From JAJZJT01 sp049964655 (GTDB taxonomy: Bacteria > Actinomycetota > Acidimicrobiia > Acidimicrobiales > RAAP-2), in contig JBMFXC010000015.1 in NCBI GenBank assembly GCA_049964655.1, positions 1-38,654 on the forward strand: a stretch of 38,654 bases of DNA. The letters run 5' to 3'. Positions within the stretch are counted from its first letter, which is position 1. The number at the start of each line of letters is the position of its first letter. A program made the position numbers and the translations under genes. The notes beneath the pieces are model-generated. The model was not told the origin of the DNA and ran no database searches. It worked only from the letters and a program-made list of their open reading frames with translations. This document shows, in pieces, positions 7,801 to 17,669 of the stretch.

Positions 7801-7992
7801 GTGCCCTCCTTGCCTCCGCCCGCCCCGGACGGTCGTCCTCGTCCGCGGTCCTCGTACCTGCCGTCGGTCTACCTGCTGCGTCCTCGCCGCCGCACGCGAG
7901 CCGAGGCACCCGCGCCGACAACGCGCCCTCCCCCTGGGGCGGACCCGGGTTGGAGCGCGGAGGACGGGCATCCGGCCACCCCAGGTGCCATC

Positions 7993-10284
<2,292 letters not shown>

Positions 10285-10296
<12 letters not shown>

Positions 10297-10905
10297 CCGC
10301 CCGGGCCCTGGCGGACGGCGAGGGGGTCGGCTCGAACCTCCCGCGCGCCATCCAGTCCCATCCTCCACCGTGGCCCCCGTCCTGTTCGACCTCCTCGGGG
10401 GAGCTGCAGGTTCGTTCGCCCACCGACCAGAGCGCAGGTCGCTGGCGTCGCCAGGTCGCACACCAGGAGCAGGCCGGGCGGTCACCTGGCGGACGTCGAT
10501 GGGCTCGGCGCAGGCGCTGCAGACGACGACGGCGTGCATGTCGTTTCCGCACGACTGGTGGTGGAGGAGCACCGGGGTTCCCTCGGCGCCGGCCAGCCAC
10601 CGTCTGCCCCATGCGTCCATGGCCGCCAGCACCGTGTAGGCATCGCGCCCTTTGTCGGTCAGGCGGTACTCGTTCCGAACGGGGCTCGTCTGGTAGGGGA
10701 CGCGTTCGAGGATCCCCTCGTCGACCAGACCGTCGAGACGGACTGCCAGCATGTTCCGACTGATCCCGAGCGTCCGCTGGAAGTCGTCGTAGCGACGGAC
10801 TCCGAGGCAGGCCTGGCGGAGCAGGAGGAGGTTCCAGTGGTCACCGAGGACGTTCGCACTGCGGGCGATGTTGCACGGCCACTCCGAGGTGTCGGTGCGT
10901 CTCAC
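10285..10905 (-). CDS. HxlR-family transcriptional regulator
   Basis: A 206-residue regulator. The HxlR winged helix fills residues 1-100: CNIARSANVLGDHWNLLLLR, GVRRYDDFQRTLGISRNMLA, RVPYQTSPVRNEYRLTDKGR. The conserved N-terminal Cys often serves as a redox or electrophile sensor in this family. A C-terminal module with HHQSCGNDMH and CSAC looks like a small zinc ribbon, then a disordered Arg/Pro-rich tail. The GTG at 10905 overlaps the stop of the LLM oxidoreductase gene by 4 bp, so it is the last gene of a three-gene operon and probably controls it. Its 3' end runs 12 bp into the LOV kinase gene. Confidence 0.88.
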
Positions 10906-11951
10906 GCGTCGACCTCGGCGTCGACCTCGGCGTCGACCTCTCGCACGAGGTCGAGCAGATGGGCGAGGTCGTCGAGCTGGCGACGGGGGTCGGCGGCGGC
11001 GAAATGCGCCCGCAACGAGGTCACCCCCGCAGCTCGGTAGAGACGCAGCCGCTGGCGGACCAGCTCGTCGGTGCCGATCAGATTGGTCCCCAGCCCGATC
11101 TCGAGGGGAACGCGCCTCCGGGCGGCGTCCTGGTCGCCGGCCAGCCAGAGCTCTTGCACCGCCCGGACGTCGTCTTCGAACCCCTGCCGGGCGAACGCGT
11201 CGTTGTAGTAGTTGGTCGTGCCCGAGCCCATGGCACCGAAGGTGAACGCGTACCCCGCGGCGTGACGCCGTCCGGCCTCTTCGACGTCGTCGGTGAACTC
11301 GACGCCGACGGCGACGGTGAGGTCGAGATCGGCGATGTCTCTTCCGGCCGCGGCAGCCCCTTGGCGGATCGGGCCGAAGAACACCTCGGCCGTCTCCGGG
11401 AAGAAGGAGTTGCCGATCCAGCCGTCTGCCAGCTCACCGGTGAGGCGCAGGTTGGCCGGTCCGAGCGCGGCGACGTAGATCGGCAGGTGCGTCGGCGGGA
11501 GCAGCGAGCGGATGCTCCTGCCCTCGCCTCCGGGCAGGGGAAGGGTGTACACCTCGCCTTGGTAGGCGAGCCGCTCTCCAGCGCTGACCATCCGGAGGAT
11601 CTCGATGGTCTCGCGAGTCCGCCGCACCGGGCGGTCGTTGCGGACGCCGTGCCAGCCCTCCATCACCTGCGGACCGCTCACGCCGATCCCGAGCACGAAC
11701 CGACCGGAGGAGAGAAGCTGCATCGACATCGCCGACATGGCCAGCATCGCCGGCGTGCGGGCCCCCAGCTGCACGATGCCGGTAGCCAGGCGGATGGTCG
11801 AGGTCGCTGCGGCCAAATAGGCGAGGGGCGTGAACGCGTCGCCGGCCCAGAACTCCGGCACCCACACGGCATCGGCACCCAGCCGCTCCGCCGCCGACAC
11901 GAACGGCAGGCCGTCGGCACCAGAGGCCGTGGCCTGCACGCCGACACGCAT
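10902..11951 (-). CDS. LLM-class (F420-dependent type) oxidoreductase
   Basis: A 349-residue luciferase-like monooxygenase/F420 oxidoreductase with a TIM-barrel fold. Family features are ERLGADAVWVPEFWAGDAFT, IRLATGIVQLGARTPAMLAM, GRFVLGIGVSGPQVMEGWHG, LPIYVAALGPANLRLTGELA and DGWIGN. Such enzymes use reduced F420 or FMN to reduce or oxygenate varied substrates, so the substrate is open. ATG 11951 overlaps the SRPBCC gene stop by one base (TGATG), and its own stop overlaps the HxlR start. The C-terminus ends in three copies of EVDA encoded by a 12-bp tandem repeat (10906-10941), a tail not expected of the family. Confidence 0.88.
   Translation of the reverse strand: MRVGVQATASGADGLPFVSAAERLGADAVWVPEFWAGDAFTPLAYLAAATSTIRLATGIVQLGARTPAMLAMSAMSMQLLSSGRFVLGIGVSGPQVMEGWHGVRNDRPVRRTRETIEILRMVSAGERLAYQGEVYTLPLPGGEGRSIRSLLPPTHLPIYVAALGPANLRLTGELADGWIGNSFFPETAEVFFGPIRQGAAAAGRDIADLDLTVAVGVEFTDDVEEAGRRHAAGYAFTFGAMGSGTTNYYNDAFARQGFEDDVRAVQELWLAGDQDAARRRVPLEIGLGTNLIGTDELVRQRLRLYRAAGVTSLRAHFAAADPRRQLDDLAHLLDLVREVDAEVDAEVDA
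10906..10941 (-). repeat. 12-bp tandem repeat encoding the (EVDA)3 tail
   Basis: Plus-strand unit GCGTCGACCTCG repeated three times, with one mismatch in the last base. On the coding strand it reads GAGGTCGACGCC and gives EVDA repeats at the end of the LLM oxidoreductase. A close relative of this unit ends the CtaG-type gene at 16655-16702. Confidence 0.8.
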
Positions 11952-12445
11952 CACGGCCGTCCCTCCGCCAGCGACTTGATGCCTGCGACCGTCGCCTGCA
12001 TGCCCCGCGTCCACTCCTCGAGGCGACGGGCCACGATCCGCTCCTCCTTGTCGGGCCTGGCCGTGATGGCGATGCTCAGCCCCGACGGTGCCGGCCCCAT
12101 CCGGCCGCCCTGCCGGAGGCGAACGCGGCCACCAAGGTCGTCGAGGGTGAACCACCAGGTCGCCGACGGGTGCTCCGGATCGGAGACCGCCCAACCGAAC
12201 ACTCGGAGCGGCTCATAGCGCGTCACCCACGAGGTCGTCTCCCACGTGCCGAGCGCCGGATGTTGGTTGCGGCCCACGAACCGTGCGCCGATAGCCGGAC
12301 CGGCGTCGATCCATCGCGCGCTCACGAGCTCCTCCGAGAAGCTGCTGGGGAGGTTCACGTCGCAGACGAGCTGCCACACCCGCTCGACGGGAGCGTCGAC
12401 CACCACCTCTACCTCGGCGGTCGGTCCGTCCGCGTACCTCACCAC
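11951..12445 (-). CDS. SRPBCC (START-like) family protein
   Basis: A 164-residue protein with the helix-grip fold used to bind hydrophobic ligands (Bet v1/polyketide cyclase type). The N-terminal strand AEVEVVVDAPVERVWQLVCD, the LPSSFSEELVSARWIDAG block and the long C-terminal helix are typical. It may carry or modify the substrate of the co-transcribed oxidoreductase. Two GTG codons start the frame (12445 and 12442) and no strong Shine-Dalgarno is visible. It is the first gene of the SRPBCC - LLM - HxlR operon. An inverted repeat 55 bp upstream may be the operator. Confidence 0.82.
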   Translation of the reverse strand: MVRYADGPTAEVEVVVDAPVERVWQLVCDVNLPSSFSEELVSARWIDAGPAIGARFVGRNQHPALGTWETTSWVTRYEPLRVFGWAVSDPEHPSATWWFTLDDLGGRVRLRQGGRMGPAPSGLSIAITARPDKEERIVARRLEEWTRGMQATVAGIKSLAEGRP

Positions 12446-12499
12446 CGGTACCGACCCGCCGTTCGGGTCACGGCAGGGCCGGGGGCGTTGACCTGAGTC

Positions 12500-12516
12500 A
12501 GTTCTATCATCGAACT
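12500..12516. promoter_or_regulatory. Inverted repeat upstream of the SRPBCC-LLM-HxlR operon
   Basis: AGTTC (12500-12504), 7 nt, GAACT (12512-12516), perfectly symmetrical and 55 bp before the operon start. The stretch is notably AT-richer than its surroundings, as expected of a promoter. HxlR regulators bind comparable dyads, so autoregulation by the third gene is plausible but inferred. Confidence 0.35.
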
Positions 12517-12713
12517 CACGGTAGCACGCCGCTTGCGGGTGGGCTCGGCGCTTGCGTCTGGGGCTACTCTGGGCACCCAGTGGGCAGCCAGACGGTTGCC
12601 GGCGCGATCCAGTCGCGCGAGGTCGACGGGAGCGTCGGCACGGCAGCCGTCGACGGGAGCGGGCGCCTCGTGGCGCTCGAAGGTGCCAGGCGGCGGAAAG
12701 CCGCCCGGGCAGC

Positions 12714-13346
12714 TCAGGCGACCTGTTCCACCAACGGGTCGGCGAGCTCGGCGCTCGGCGCCCCCCGGCGGCGCTCGAGGAAGATCACCCGCTGGTAGAG
12801 CACGAACTTGGCCACCCAGAAGACGACGTTGAGCAGCGGGAAGGCCACAGCCACGACCAGCAGGTGGAAGGGGTGCCCGGCCGGTGCCAGCCGAGCCACC
12901 AGCCCGGTCGCCAGGCTGAGCAGGGCGATGCTGACGGCCGAGGTGGTCCAGTAGAGGACGACCTGGCGGCCGACGCCCCTGCGCTCGGCCCGTGCCCAGA
13001 TCCAGTAGCGGCTGAGCAGGTAGGAGGGGACCGTCGCCACCAGGTTGGCGGTCAGGGCGGCCGTCGCCGCGCCCATGGCGCCCGTACCGTAGAGGACGAC
13101 GAGCACGGCCTCGCTCACCCCGAGGGCCACGCCCGAGGTCAACGCGTACCGCACGAGCTTCGCCACCAAGCCCCGGTGGGCCTCCGGAACGAGCTCGACG
13201 ATCGCCCGCACTCGCTCGGGCAACCCTCCGGCCGCTGCGCGTCCGGGTACGCGGTCATCCCGCCTCCGGTCGGATGCCACCGATCCCGGTCGCACCCTCT
13301 CGTCGGCGACGGCGGTGCCGGCCTCGCCGGAACCCTCGGCGGTCAT
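12714..13346 (-). CDS. GtrA-family membrane protein
   Basis: A 210-residue protein. After about 55 disordered polar residues come four membrane helices: LVRYALTSGVALGVSEAVLV, ATAALTANLVATVPSYLLS, VVLYWTTSAVSIALLSLATG and LLVVAVAFPLLNVVFWVAKF, followed by a basic end (LYQRVIFLERRR). The SYLLSRYWIWAR motif between helices two and three is typical of GtrA proteins, which help move lipid-linked sugars across the membrane or assist cell-surface glycosylation. ATG 13346 follows AAGGAGG. No glycosyltransferase is adjacent, so its partner is unknown. Confidence 0.85.
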   Translation of the reverse strand: MTAEGSGEAGTAVADERVRPGSVASDRRRDDRVPGRAAAGGLPERVRAIVELVPEAHRGLVAKLVRYALTSGVALGVSEAVLVVLYGTGAMGAATAALTANLVATVPSYLLSRYWIWARAERRGVGRQVVLYWTTSAVSIALLSLATGLVARLAPAGHPFHLLVVAVAFPLLNVVFWVAKFVLYQRVIFLERRRGAPSAELADPLVEQVA

Positions 13347-13665
13347 CCCTCCTCGTCCTCCTTGTCGGCGTCACGAACCGGTGCAGGCACACCGACCCAC
13401 TGGCCAGTGTCGCCCCGTCGCCCCACCTCGACCAGGGCCGAAGGTCCCGGTCGGAGAAGGATCGCCGGCATCCTCCTGGTCGACGGCATGCCGTGCTGGC
13501 CCGGTCTCCAGCTGGCCCGGTCTCCAGCTGGCCCGGTCTCCAGCTGCTGCTCTGGCCTGCTGATCTGGCTTTGTGTCCTGGTCAGGAGGTTAGTCGCCTC
13601 CCGGCGGGACCGACCAGGCGCGCCGGCCACTCGACGACCTGTCCCGCCACTGGGACCGGGCGCGC
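13347..13665. other. Intergenic stretch with a 16-bp minisatellite
   Basis: These 319 bp between the MFS gene stop and the GtrA gene show no supported gene. The unit GCTGGCCCGGTCTCCA is repeated 3.25 times without mismatch at 13495-13546. Because 16 is not a multiple of three, the array could not keep a reading frame if it expanded, consistent with non-coding DNA. Confidence 0.65.
13495..13546. repeat. 16-bp minisatellite, 3.25 copies
   Basis: Three identical copies of GCTGGCCCGGTCTCCA in tandem plus a partial fourth. There are no unique spacers between copies, so it is not a CRISPR. Confidence 0.85.
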
Positions 13666-15054
13666 TCACGGCCCCGCCGGAGCGCCGCGGCCCGCTCCGG
13701 TCGGGGGCCCGACCTGGTGGCGACGAGGCCGAGCCCGGCTGGCCGACAGCAGGGCGGCCACCACCATCAGCGACGTCGACGAGTAGAAGGCAGCGTGGAT
13801 GCCGTCGGTGAACGGGCCGGCCACGCTCGGACGCAGTGTCGTGGTGCCGACGAAGATGGCGAAGGCCTCGTGCTTGGTGATCGTCGCCGAGGCGACGAGG
13901 ATGGCCAGGGCGAACGAGAAGACCATGCCCACGTTGGCAAACGTCCGCAGGAGCCCCGAGGCGGTTCCGAAGCGCTCTCCTGGCGCGGCCTTCATCACCG
14001 CCGAGTTGTTCGAGGGGAAGAAGCAGCCGGACCCCACGGCACCGACCACGTAAGCGACCACCACGAACCACAGCGGCGTGCGGAGACCGAGCTGCGCGTA
14101 GGCGAGGAGTGGGCTCAGGTGGCGCACGCCCTGGAGGTACATGAGCAGCAGGAAGAGGACGGCGAAGTTGGCCAGGCTCTGGAAGAGCGCGGCGAGGAGC
14201 GATGGCGTCATGGTCGGGACCCGGAACAAGTCGAGGTCGAGCATGGGGGCCGGGTTCGTCCGCTCGATACCCCAGAACACGACGAGCACCACGGCACCCC
14301 CGACCAGCCAGCCCGCGATGGTCAGGTCGAGCGACTGGGAGGTCAGCTTCACCATCGCCCACAGGAGCCCGAAGAGGCCGATCCCGAGGGTGACCATGCC
14401 CCACCAGTCGAGACGGCGCTGCTGACGACGGCCCGAGTCGACGAGGACGCGACGGGCTCCCACGGCGGCGGCGAGGCCGATGGGAACGTTGATGCCGAAG
14501 ATCCACCGCCACGACACGAAGGTCACGATGACGCCACCGAGCACGACACCGAGCACCGCCCCGGTGTTGAAGCCGATGGAGTTCATTCCATAGGCGCGCC
14601 CCCGCTGCTCGGGTGGGAACGTGTCGGCGATCACCGCTCCGGAGTTGGCAGCGATCAGGGCACCGCCCACGCCCTGCAGCAGCCGGAAGCCGACGAGCGA
14701 CAGCTCGTTCCACGACAGTGCACAGGCGAGCGACCCCGCCACGAAGACGACGAAGCCCGCCTCGTACATGCGGAGGCGCCCGAAGAGGTCGCCCAGCCGA
14801 CCCACCTGTGTCGACAGCAGGGTGATGACCAGCAGGTAGCCGATGATCACCCAGATGACCGAGGCCAGGCCAACGTGGAGCGATCGTTGGATGTCGGGCA
14901 GGGCGAGGACGACGATGGTCGTGTCGACGGCGGTGATGAGCACGCCGACCACTACGACGGCGAGCGCCAGGTTGGGGTGCGCTGCCGCTCGTGCACCCTC
15001 GGTCGGCCCGCCGGGCTCGTCCGCTCCGTGCTGGCGAGCCCCGGCGAGCCTCAT
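13666..15054 (-). CDS. DHA2-type MFS exporter lacking about two helices
   Basis: A 462-residue drug/proton antiporter-like transporter. Helix 1 carries the DHA2 motif AVDTTIVVLALPDIQ. Motif A is GRLGDLFGRLRMY, motif B is FRLLQGVGGALIAANSGAV and motif C lies in GFNTGAVLGVVLGG. DHA2 members have 14 helices and about 500 residues; here I count about 12. After LQGVRHLSPLLA, where families continue with two helices and a G-x-LADR loop, the sequence jumps to AQLGLRTPLW at about residue 319 (plus-strand 14098), as if about 50 residues were deleted in frame. The ATG at 15054 overlaps the PPOX gene stop (ATGA), so the two form an operon. Function after the deletion is uncertain. Confidence 0.82.
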   Translation of the reverse strand: MRLAGARQHGADEPGGPTEGARAAAHPNLALAVVVVGVLITAVDTTIVVLALPDIQRSLHVGLASVIWVIIGYLLVITLLSTQVGRLGDLFGRLRMYEAGFVVFVAGSLACALSWNELSLVGFRLLQGVGGALIAANSGAVIADTFPPEQRGRAYGMNSIGFNTGAVLGVVLGGVIVTFVSWRWIFGINVPIGLAAAVGARRVLVDSGRRQQRRLDWWGMVTLGIGLFGLLWAMVKLTSQSLDLTIAGWLVGGAVVLVVFWGIERTNPAPMLDLDLFRVPTMTPSLLAALFQSLANFAVLFLLLMYLQGVRHLSPLLAYAQLGLRTPLWFVVVAYVVGAVGSGCFFPSNNSAVMKAAPGERFGTASGLLRTFANVGMVFSFALAILVASATITKHEAFAIFVGTTTLRPSVAGPFTDGIHAAFYSSTSLMVVAALLSASRARPRRHQVGPPTGAGRGAPAGP

Positions 15055-15461
15055 CCTGCGACGTCGGGGCCGGCCCGTTCGATGGCGACCCGGATCGCTA
15101 CCCGCTGCTCGGACTCCATCGCCGAGCGGAACTCGTCCCAGTCGGGATGCTCGCCGGCCACCTGCCGGTAGAGGGCGACGAGGAGGTCCATGGCCGCGGG
15201 GAGCGGGACGATGGTGGCCTGCCCGTCGACGACGACCCACGGTCCGAAGAAGCCGTCACCGAAGGCACACACGGTCACCCGGGGGTCCCGACGCAGGTTG
15301 CGCACCTTGTAGGCTGGTTCGCGGCTCGAGACCACGAGGTGCCCGGCGTCGTCGATGCCGTGGACGACCGGCGAGGGCTGCGGCGAACCGTCGCGGCGCC
15401 GGGCGACGAGCACCGAGTGGTGGTTCTGGCGCAGGAAGTCCCGCGCCACATCGAGGTCCAT
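15051..15461 (-). CDS. PPOX-type (pyridoxamine oxidase-like) FMN/F420-binding protein
   Basis: A 136-residue split beta-barrel protein. It begins MDLDVARDFLRQNHHSVLVA, then RRDGSPQPSPVVHGID, REPAYKVRNLRRDPRVTVCA and a helical C-terminus with EHPDWDEFRSAM. This is the layout of the PPOX-class proteins that bind FMN or F420 and reduce small molecules, common in actinobacteria. ATG 15461 is preceded by GGGAGG. Coupling to the MFS exporter suggests that a substrate is both modified and exported, which is inference. Its upstream region runs into a 14-bp repeat and an assembly gap, so its promoter may be missing or mis-joined. Confidence 0.82.
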   Translation of the reverse strand: MDLDVARDFLRQNHHSVLVARRRDGSPQPSPVVHGIDDAGHLVVSSREPAYKVRNLRRDPRVTVCAFGDGFFGPWVVVDGQATIVPLPAAMDLLVALYRQVAGEHPDWDEFRSAMESEQRVAIRVAIERAGPDVAG

Positions 15462-15478
15462 CCCCGACCTCCCTCTGC

Positions 15479-15509
15479 TGCTGCCGTGTCGCTGCTGCCG
15501 TGTCGCTGC
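15479..15509. repeat. 14-bp minisatellite at the left edge of the first gap
   Basis: TGCTGCCGTGTCGC is repeated 2.2 times and ends at the N run. The unit differs from the one on the right side of the gap. Confidence 0.75.
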
Positions 15510-15609
15510 NNNNNNNNNNNNNNNNNNNNNNNNNNNNNNNNNNNNNNNNNNNNNNNNNNNNNNNNNNNNNNNNNNNNNNNNNNNNNNNNNNNNNNNNNNN
15601 NNNNNNNNN
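15510..15609. other. Assembly gap, 100 N
   Basis: Exactly 100 N, the usual placeholder for a gap of unknown size. Different tandem repeats flank it (14 bp left, 15 bp right), so either two arrays meet inside or the scaffold join is wrong. Confidence 0.95.
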
Positions 15610-15679
15610 CAGCCCGGCGAGACCCAGCCCGGCGAGACCCAGCCCGGCGAGACCCAGCCCGGCGAGACCCAGCCCGGCG
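15610..15679. repeat. 15-bp minisatellite at the right edge of the first gap
   Basis: CAGCCCGGCGAGACC is repeated four times exactly, followed by a ten-base partial copy. Open in several frames, but with no gene that I can support across it. Confidence 0.85.
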
Positions 15680-15719
15680 CCACCACCAGGGTGTCTGGAC
15701 GACCGGAACGGCGCCGGCC

Positions 15720-15725
15720 TACCGT
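15720..15725 (+). promoter_or_regulatory. Leaderless -10 box before the upstream ORF of the CtaG-type gene
   Basis: TACCGT fits TAnnnT and is followed by 6 nt and ATG 15732. The transcript would begin at the ATG of a short ORF rather than at the CtaG-type gene itself. Confidence 0.4.
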
Positions 15726-15731
15726 GCCCCC

Positions 15732-15788
15732 ATGGTGCGGGCTCGCCGTGACGCTGAGATGGGCGCTGCGACCGTCAGCCGCCGGTGA
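15732..15788 (+). CDS. Short upstream ORF (18 aa) coupled to the CtaG-type gene
   Basis: ATG 15732 opens MVRARRDAEMGAATVSRR and stops at TGA 15786-15788, overlapping the GTG of the next gene by 4 bp (GTGA). The -10 box 6 nt upstream suggests leaderless translation, and the next gene has no Shine-Dalgarno of its own. Ribosomes finishing here could restart on the GTG. It may be a regulatory leader peptide; no homologue is recognised. Confidence 0.4.
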   Translation: MVRARRDAEMGAATVSRR

Positions 15789-16744
15789 GCGCCGACCCGG
15801 TTGCCGTGGCCGCCGTGGTCGGCCACGCGGTCGCGACCACCCTCCCCCCGCTCGACTGGTCCCATATGGGGATCACCGAGGTGGGGGTAGTGCCGACCGT
15901 CCTCATGGTCGTCGCCCTGGCCGCCTACCTGTGGGGGGCTCGGCGGTTGCACCGTCAGCCCGGAGCCGATTGGCCGGCCCACCGGACGGTGGCCTTCGTC
16001 GCCGGCATCGTGGTCACCGCGTTCGCCATCGAGTCGTTCGTGGGCGCCTACGACGACGTCCTCTTCTACGACCACATGATCCAGCACCTGCTGCTGATCA
16101 TGATCGCCGGCCCGCTCTTCGCCCTCGGGGCCCCGCTCGACCTCCTCGTCACGGCCACCGACGGCCGGGCACACCGCATCGCCGAGCAGGCGATGCGGTC
16201 ACGGATCGCCGAGGTCGTCGGTCACCCGATCAGCAGCTTCGTCCTGTACTTCGCCCTCATCCCCGTGACCCACCTGACGGTGTTCTACAACTGGACCCTC
16301 GAGTACGACCTCGTCCACGACCTCGAGCACGTCCTGTTCCTCGTCATGGGCTACCTGTTCTTCCGACCGGTCGTCGCCGTCGAGTCGTCCCGCCATCCGC
16401 TCATTCCGCCGCTCCAGCTCCTCTATGTCGCCCTTGCCGTTCCGGTGGACACCTTCACCGGCCTTGCGCTCACGTCGACCACCCACGAGATCTTCCCCTA
16501 CTACCTCACCCACCACCGCTCGTGGGGGCCCTCGCTGCTGACCGACCTCCACGCCGGCGGGGCGATCATGTGGGTGGGCGGCGACAGCCTGATGTTCTTG
16601 ATCATGATCCCCATCGTGCTGCGATGGGTCCGCTACGAGGACGTCCGGACGGCCGAGATCGACGCCGAGATCGACGCCGAGCTCGACGCCGAGCTCGACG
16701 CCCCGCAGGCTGCGGGCCACCAGGGTCCCGACCACGCTTCTTGA
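15785..16744 (+). CDS. Cytochrome c oxidase assembly protein, caa3-type CtaG
   Basis: A 319-residue integral membrane protein with about seven helices, including VVPTVLMVVALAAYLWGA, TVAFVAGIVVTAFAIE, LLLIMIAGPLFALGAPLDLL and MFLIMIPIVLRWV. Conserved histidines sit in YDHMIQHLLL, YDLVHDLEHVLFLVMGYLFF and LTDLHAGGAIMWVGGD, as in PF09678 CtaG proteins that help deliver copper to cytochrome oxidase. The GTG at 15785 overlaps an 18-codon upstream ORF. The C-terminus ends in an acidic tail of EIDA/ELDA repeats from a 12-bp tandem array, an odd feature shared with the unrelated LLM oxidoreductase. No oxidase subunits are nearby. Confidence 0.85.
   Translation: MSADPVAVAAVVGHAVATTLPPLDWSHMGITEVGVVPTVLMVVALAAYLWGARRLHRQPGADWPAHRTVAFVAGIVVTAFAIESFVGAYDDVLFYDHMIQHLLLIMIAGPLFALGAPLDLLVTATDGRAHRIAEQAMRSRIAEVVGHPISSFVLYFALIPVTHLTVFYNWTLEYDLVHDLEHVLFLVMGYLFFRPVVAVESSRHPLIPPLQLLYVALAVPVDTFTGLALTSTTHEIFPYYLTHHRSWGPSLLTDLHAGGAIMWVGGDSLMFLIMIPIVLRWVRYEDVRTAEIDAEIDAELDAELDAPQAAGHQGPDHAS
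16655..16702 (+). repeat. 12-bp tandem repeat encoding EIDA-EIDA-ELDA-ELDA
   Basis: Four copies of GAGATCGACGCC or GAGCTCGACGCC, differing only at the first base of the second codon. The array is in frame and adds an acidic tail to the CtaG-type protein. Confidence 0.85.
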
Positions 16745-16796
16745 ACGCGGCTTCTGGCGTTCGCCGCGGCGGTCTCATACCTGGCAGGCTGGTCAC

Positions 16797-17549
16797 ATGT
16801 CAGGAGCACAGATGCACGGTCGAGTCGCACTGGTCACTGGGGCAAGCAACGGCATCGGCGCCGGCGTGGCGAGGGCACTCGCCGGCCGCGGCGCGACGGT
16901 CGTCCTTGCCGACGTGGACGAAGAGGCCGGGACCGCGCTCGCCGCCGAGGTCGGCGGTTCGTTCCTGCGCTGCGACGTCCGACAGCTCGGCCAGGTCGAA
17001 GCGGTGGTCGCCCACGCCCTCGACCGGCACGGCCGGATCGACCTGGCCCACCTGAACGCCGGAGTGTCCACCGGGTGCGGGCTGGGTGACGACTTCGACG
17101 AGGCGAGCTATCGGCGGGCGATGGGCGTGAACCTCGACGGCGTGGTCTTCGGTGTCCACGCCGTGCTCCCCGCCATGCTCGCCCAGGGCAGCGGTTCGAT
17201 CGTCGCCACCGCGTCCATGGCCGGCATCGTCGCCCCGGCTTTCGACCCGGTCTACGTGGCCAACAAGCACGCTGTCGTCGGGCTGGTGCGCTCGCTCGGA
17301 GCCATCTACGGCCCTCAGGGTATCCGGGTCAACGCCCTCTGCCCGTCCTTCGCCGACACGGCGATCCTCGGAGAGCTCCGCCCCGTCCTCGCCGAGCAGC
17401 ACTTCCCCATCCTCGAGGTCTCCGACGTGGTCGAGGCGTTCCTCGGCATCGTCGACTCGGACAGCTCGGGCGAGTGCTGGTTCGTCGTGCCGGGCCGACC
17501 GAGCGAGCCGTTCCGTTTCCGCAACGCCCCGGGGCCGAGGAGCTCCTGA
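16797..17549 (+). CDS. Short-chain dehydrogenase/reductase (SDR)
   Basis: A 250-residue classical SDR. The cofactor loop is VALVTGASNGIGAGVARALA (TGxxxGxG), Asp in VLADVDEEAG suggests NAD(H) preference, then HLNAGVSTG (NAG), SIVATASMAG with the catalytic Ser, and YVANK with the catalytic Tyr and Lys. The C-terminal part is shorter than usual around residues 185-200, and the substrate is not evident. ATG 16797 starts the frame; ATG 16812 is an alternative. No clear Shine-Dalgarno. It lies 52 bp after the CtaG-type gene, perhaps in one transcript. Confidence 0.88.
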   Translation: MSGAQMHGRVALVTGASNGIGAGVARALAGRGATVVLADVDEEAGTALAAEVGGSFLRCDVRQLGQVEAVVAHALDRHGRIDLAHLNAGVSTGCGLGDDFDEASYRRAMGVNLDGVVFGVHAVLPAMLAQGSGSIVATASMAGIVAPAFDPVYVANKHAVVGLVRSLGAIYGPQGIRVNALCPSFADTAILGELRPVLAEQHFPILEVSDVVEAFLGIVDSDSSGECWFVVPGRPSEPFRFRNAPGPRSS

Positions 17550-17593
17550 CCTCCGGCGAGGACACGCGCCCCGCCCCCGGGGGGGCTCGGCCC
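17532..17593. terminator. Inverted repeat between convergent SDR and EAL-HDOD genes
   Basis: GGGCCGAG (17532-17539) and CTCGGCCC (17586-17593) are perfect reverse complements enclosing 46 nt that contain a C5G7 block able to fold by itself. Its position at the end of the SDR gene fits a transcript end. No T-tract. Confidence 0.3.
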
Positions 17594-17654
17594 GATGGTG
17601 GCTTCCACTACCGGCGCGACTGAACCCGCCGTCACGACGAGTCGTATCCTGCCT

Positions 17655-17669
17655 GCACGGGAGCCGTGC
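17655..17669 (-). terminator. Hairpin directly after the EAL-HDOD stop codon
   Basis: GCACGG (17655-17660), 3-nt loop, CCGTGC (17664-17669), immediately after the TAG on the minus strand. Stable but without a T-tract. Confidence 0.35.

Noticed and set aside
13495..13546. CRISPR array
   Set aside because: Copies are directly adjacent with no unique spacers, and no cas genes are present. The same holds for the arrays at 15610 and 22607.
15355..15784. Long open frames that run through the N blocks (also at 22200-22990)
   Set aside because: They stay open only because N codons are read as X, and the rest is repeat-derived Pro/Ala/Arg text. No start, family motif or codon bias supports them.
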